From positions 1-8,522 of the forward strand of contig CALINF010000068.1 of assembly GCA_938045215.1 (NCBI GenBank): a DNA stretch of 8,522 bases, read 5' to 3'. The DNA is from an uncultured Halieaceae bacterium. GTDB taxonomy: Bacteria; Pseudomonadota; Gammaproteobacteria; Pseudomonadales; Halieaceae. Below the pieces are notes generated by a model. It saw only the letters and a list, made by a program, of their open reading frames with translations. It ran no database searches and was not told the origin of the DNA. Positions 6,041 to 8,522 of the stretch are shown in pieces. Every line of letters begins with the position of its first letter. Position 1 is the stretch's first letter. A program made the translations under genes and the position numbers.

Positions 6041-6297
6041 CGCCCTGGGGACAAGTTCGCGCTGACCCACTGCGCTTTGGGTAACGGCTGCTTTGCGGTC
6101 GACTCTTCCAGCTGGCGGTCCAGCTTTTCTGTCAGGGCTTCTGAAATATCTATCGCCGGTGTAAACGTAGTGGGCAGGTCGGTTTGACTGGTAGGCAGGG
6201 TGTCTGCCTGGACCTGGGATTGCGCACCGAGGGGCTGCTCTGCCAGCGATATTTGCGAACCTAGCAGTAGCGCCAGGATGCCATAGCGAATGTTCAT
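6037..6297 (-). CDS. Small secreted/periplasmic protein, unknown
   Basis: I do not recognise this 86-residue protein. The ATG (6297-6295) has a good GGAG (6309-6306 on this strand) eight bases upstream. The N-terminus is a clear Sec signal peptide: MNIR, a hydrophobic core YGILALLLG, then SQISLA with likely cleavage after Ala19 and before EQ. The mature part, about 67 residues, has no Cys and is rich in Gln, Thr, Ser and Pro. It starts as a low-complexity linker (QADTLPTSQTDLPTTFTP) and continues with an amphipathic helix candidate, ISEALTEKLDRQLEES (51-66). The tail is KAQWVSANLSPGR. There is no lipobox, so a soluble periplasmic or exported product is likely. It is convergent with SCO1, overlapping its stop by four bases, and divergent from polA. 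Signal peptide plus Shine-Dalgarno support a real gene. Function, and any link to the oxidase, are unknown. Confidence 0.65.
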   Translation of the reverse strand: MNIRYGILALLLGSQISLAEQPLGAQSQVQADTLPTSQTDLPTTFTPAIDISEALTEKLDRQLEESTAKQPLPKAQWVSANLSPGR

Positions 6298-6314
6298 GTT
6301 TCGATCTCCGTAAA

Positions 6315-6325
6315 GTGTTACTTTC
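6315..6325 (+). repeat. Inverted-repeat arm 1, GTGTTACTTTC
   Basis: GTGTTACTTTC here is the exact reverse complement of GAAAGTAACAC at 6500-6510. Arm 1 lies in the leader or promoter of the minus-strand small secreted gene, six bases upstream of its Shine-Dalgarno. Both copies are followed, reading in this orientation, by a GGT (one extra T in arm 1). Confidence 0.55.
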
Positions 6326-6499
6326 TGGTCGGTTAATGTAACGTTATGTATCTACGTGGCTTTCAATGGGGCGGATTCATGACTTTTCAAGGTTGTAGAC
6401 CAACGTTTGAGAGTCGCCAATTGATCCATAACTAGTTGTTTAATAACGTTTTTATTGGCTGATTGTGATAAGAGCCACTCGATAAGGTTTAAAATTACC

Positions 6500-6510
6500 G
6501 AAAGTAACAC
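6500..6510 (-). repeat. Inverted-repeat arm 2, GAAAGTAACAC
   Basis: Exact reverse complement of 6315-6325, 174 bases away and about 158 bases before the polA ATG. It lies just after the AT-rich TAAAAT at 6490-6495. It may be a second binding site for the same factor on the opposite strand; a long-range stem is less likely. Confidence 0.55.
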
Positions 6511-6545
6511 GGCGATTTTGCAAGGTAACAGATCTGTGGAGCTCA

Positions 6546-6576
6546 GTTGCCTGCTGTTTTGTTGCGCAGCGGCAGC
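6546..6576 (+). other. Hairpin ahead of polA
   Basis: TGCC (6548-6551) pairs with GGCA (6571-6574), and GCTG (6553-6556) pairs with CAGC (6567-6570), with a single bulged T and a ten-base loop. A G-C and a U-G pair extend it to 6546-6576. No T-run follows. It could lie in a long polA leader or be chance; low confidence as a functional element. Confidence 0.3.
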
Positions 6577-6668
6577 CTGGCGGTGGGGCATGGCAATCTG
6601 ACAGTGAATCCGCTTTAATCTCCCTGACCTTGATTCTCCTCTTTCACACGTCGCTACAGGCCCCCTTT

Positions 6669-8522
6669 ATGTCTGCTCAATCCGCACCGCTTGTCCTTGT
6701 TGATGGTTCGTCCTATCTCTACCGGGCATTCCATGCGTTACCGCCGCTGGCCAATTCAAGGGGTGAGGCCACCGGTGCGGTCAAGGGCGTCATCAGCATG
6801 CTCAGGCGTCTGCAGAAGGACTATCCTGACAGTCCGGTTGTGGTGGTGTTTGACGCCAAGGGCAAAACCTTCCGGGATGACATCTTCGAGGCCTACAAAG
6901 CCCAGCGTCCGCCAATGCCGGATGAGCTTCGCGAGCAGGTGGAGCCCATCCACGCCATTGTCAGGGCGATGGGATTGCCGCTTTTATGTGTGCCTGGCGT
7001 TGAAGCGGACGATGTCATCGGCACGTTATCAACCCAGGCAAGTAATGAGGGCAGGGCGGTGATCATATCGACGGGCGACAAAGATATGGCGCAACTGGTA
7101 GATGCCAACGTCACGCTGGTGAATACCATGACTGACACGGTGATGGACGAGGCGGGCGTTGTTGAGAAGTTCGGTATTCCGGCCGAGCTGATTATCGATT
7201 TACTGGCCCTCATGGGTGACAAAGTCGACAACATTCCTGGCGTCGCCGGTGTAGGAGAGAAAACAGCGCTGGCACTGTTACAGGGACTGGGGTCCATTGA
7301 GCAGATCTACGCCTCGCTGGATCGTGTCAGTGAGCTCGAATTTCGTGGTGCAAAGACAATGGCGGCAAAACTCGAGGCAGAGCGAGACAACGCGATGCTG
7401 AGCTATGAGTTAGCCACCATTAAGCGGGACGTAACGCTCGAGGAAGCTCCGTCAACGCTGGTTAATGGTTCGCCGGATCGCGATGCGCTGGTGGAGTGGT
7501 ATACCCGTATGGAATTCAGATCCTGGCTGGATGAGTTGCTGGGAGAGGCCGAGCAAGCGCCCGCAGTTACGCTGGACACGCGCCACGAGCTGGTTACCAC
7601 CCAGGCAGAGCTGGAGCGTTGGCTGGCTCAGTTGGCTAAGGCAGAGCTGTTTGCCTTCGATACCGAAACAACCAGCCTCAATTATATGGAGGCGCGGATA
7701 GTCGGCGTGTCATTCGCGGTAGAACCGGGGGTCGCAGCGTACGTTCCACTGGCCCATGATTATCTGGGTGCGCCGGCTCAGCTTGATAGGGAGGAGGTGT
7801 TGGCCAAGCTGAAACCCCTGCTCGAAGATGCCGGCAAAAAGAAGCTGGGACAGAATCTCAAATACGATGCCAACGTGCTGGCCAACCACGGCATTACCAT
7901 GCGCGGAATTGCATTCGACACAATGCTTGAATCCTATGTGCTTGAGTCCACGGGTACCCGCCATGATATGGACAGCTTGTCGCTCAAGTATCTGGGTCAC
8001 AAAACGATTCACTTTGAGGACATTGCGGGTAAAGGCGCTAAGCAGCTGACTTTCAACCAGATTAAGCTGGAGGAGGCGGGGCCTTATGCTGCCGAGGATG
8101 CCGATGTTACGTTGCGGCTCCACGAGGTTTTGTGGGGTAAGTTGGAGCAAACACCGAGCCTGCTCAACGTATTTGAGACGATTGAGGTGCCGCTGGTGCC
8201 AGTGCTTTCAAAAATTGAGCGGCAGGGCGCTTTGCTGTCACGGGAGCTGCTTAACCAACAAAGCGTTGAGTTGGGTGCACGGCTGCAGCAACTGGAGCAG
8301 GGCGCTTATGACCTGGCGGGTCAGGAGTTTAACTTAGGCTCACCCAAACAGCTGGGCGAGATTTTGTTCGGAAAGCTGGAACTGCCGGTTATCAAAAAGA
8401 CGCCCAAAGGCGCGCCGTCTACAGCGGAGGATGTACTTGCAGAGCTTGCGCTGGACTACCCGCTACCCAAGCTATTGATGGAATACCGCAGCCTGAGCAA
8501 GCTTAAGTCAACCTATACCGAT
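6669..8522 (+). CDS. polA: DNA polymerase I, 3'-truncated by window end
   Basis: Replication and repair polymerase that removes RNA primers and fills gaps. The frame from ATG 6669 is open through the last base: 618 residues of about 900-930 expected. Only a weak ACAGG (6655-6659) precedes the start. The N-terminal 5'-nuclease (about 1-290) has VDGSSYLYRAFHALPP, FDAKGKTFRDD (Asp62), GVEADDVIG (Glu112, Asp114, Asp115), TGDKD (Asp137, Asp139) and GDKVDNIPG (Asp184, Asp187). The 3'-5' exonuclease domain (about 310-500) keeps DTET (Asp331, Glu333), QNLKYDAN (Asp400) and YAAEDAD (Tyr473, Asp477), so proofreading should be intact, as in E. coli and unlike Taq polymerase. The polymerase domain begins near 510 and reaches the thumb motifs KKTPKGAPST and LKSTYTD before the edge. 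The palm catalytic Asp residues are outside. Its own promoter must lie in the preceding interval. Confidence 0.97.
   Translation, partial: MSAQSAPLVLVDGSSYLYRAFHALPPLANSRGEATGAVKGVISMLRRLQKDYPDSPVVVVFDAKGKTFRDDIFEAYKAQRPPMPDELREQVEPIHAIVRAMGLPLLCVPGVEADDVIGTLSTQASNEGRAVIISTGDKDMAQLVDANVTLVNTMTDTVMDEAGVVEKFGIPAELIIDLLALMGDKVDNIPGVAGVGEKTALALLQGLGSIEQIYASLDRVSELEFRGAKTMAAKLEAERDNAMLSYELATIKRDVTLEEAPSTLVNGSPDRDALVEWYTRMEFRSWLDELLGEAEQAPAVTLDTRHELVTTQAELERWLAQLAKAELFAFDTETTSLNYMEARIVGVSFAVEPGVAAYVPLAHDYLGAPAQLDREEVLAKLKPLLEDAGKKKLGQNLKYDANVLANHGITMRGIAFDTMLESYVLESTGTRHDMDSLSLKYLGHKTIHFEDIAGKGAKQLTFNQIKLEEAGPYAAEDADVTLRLHEVLWGKLEQTPSLLNVFETIEVPLVPVLSKIERQGALLSRELLNQQSVELGARLQQLEQGAYDLAGQEFNLGSPKQLGEILFGKLELPVIKKTPKGAPSTAEDVLAELALDYPLPKLLMEYRSLSKLKSTYTD

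Larger units (their letters stand above)
6298..6668. other. Non-coding interval between small secreted gene and polA
   Basis: This 371-base stretch separates divergent genes and must hold promoters for both, but I see no strong sigma70 pair. Weak options on the plus strand are TTTAAT at 6614-6619 (about 50 bases before the polA ATG, poor -35) and TAAAAT at 6490-6495 with TTGTGA at 6463-6468 (spacer too long, 21). On the minus strand TTGAAA occurs at 6366-6361 and 6390-6385 without a well-placed -10. The part from about 6420 to 6500 is AT-rich. It also holds three AACGTT sites (6340-6345, 6402-6407, 6445-6450), an 11-base inverted repeat and a hairpin, listed separately. A minus-strand open frame (6591-6352) lacks a ribosome site and is not called. 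Confidence 0.5.

Noticed and set aside
6352..6591. Minus-strand open frame of 79 codons in the polA upstream interval, with a hydrophobic stretch
   Set aside because: No Shine-Dalgarno before its ATG, it overlaps the region needed for promoters and repeats, and it resembles no family. A toxin-like single-helix peptide cannot be fully excluded but is not supported.
1..8522. CRISPR arrays, transposases, tRNA or rRNA genes
   Set aside because: No regularly spaced direct repeats, transposase motifs, or tRNA/rRNA-like sequences were seen; nearly all bases belong to housekeeping genes.

Overview
The window carries the back half of an aa3-type (heme-copper, A1-like) cytochrome c oxidase gene cluster, followed by the first two thirds of polA. 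Gene content and order (ctaD, ctaG/COX11, ctaE, DUF2909, SURF1, a membrane-anchored SCO-like protein, ctaB, SCO1/SenC) match the layout known from Pseudomonas and other Gammaproteobacteria. Intermediate base composition, Shine-Dalgarno starts and E. coli-like PolA motifs point to a gammaproteobacterium. A marine Cellvibrionales/Halieaceae-type lineage is my guess only and cannot be proved from this window.

Layout. 1-1069: ctaD, cut off at its 5' end. 1086-1646: ctaG, GTG start. 1649-1670: GC-rich hairpin. 1690-2664: ctaE. 2685-2936 (minus): small DUF2909 membrane protein with a TTG start. 2937-3021: short divergent control region with a candidate promoter and two palindromes. 3022-3786: SURF1. 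3786-4466: SCO-like protein overlapping SURF1 by one base. 4474-5373: ctaB (heme O synthase). 5378-6040: SCO1/SenC. 6037-6297 (minus): an unrecognised small secreted protein whose stop codon interlocks with that of SCO1. 6298-6668: a non-coding interval with several repeats. 6669-8522: polA, running off the right edge.

How it works together. CtaD and CtaE are core oxidase subunits. CtaG delivers copper to CuB in CtaD. SCO1 and possibly the SCO-like protein serve CuA maturation on subunit II, whose gene is presumably just left of the window. CtaB farnesylates heme B to heme O, and SURF1 helps insert heme A. The heme A synthase gene (ctaA/COX15), which usually sits between the SCO-like gene and ctaB, is absent: the gap there is only 7 bases. 

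I did not find a clearly new defence, mobile or CRISPR-type system. The points most worth a second look are the missing ctaA, the SCO-like protein that keeps CxxxC but lacks the copper-binding His, the palindromes in the DUF2909/SURF1 divergent region, the shared CTAG stop of two convergent genes, and the repeats ahead of polA.
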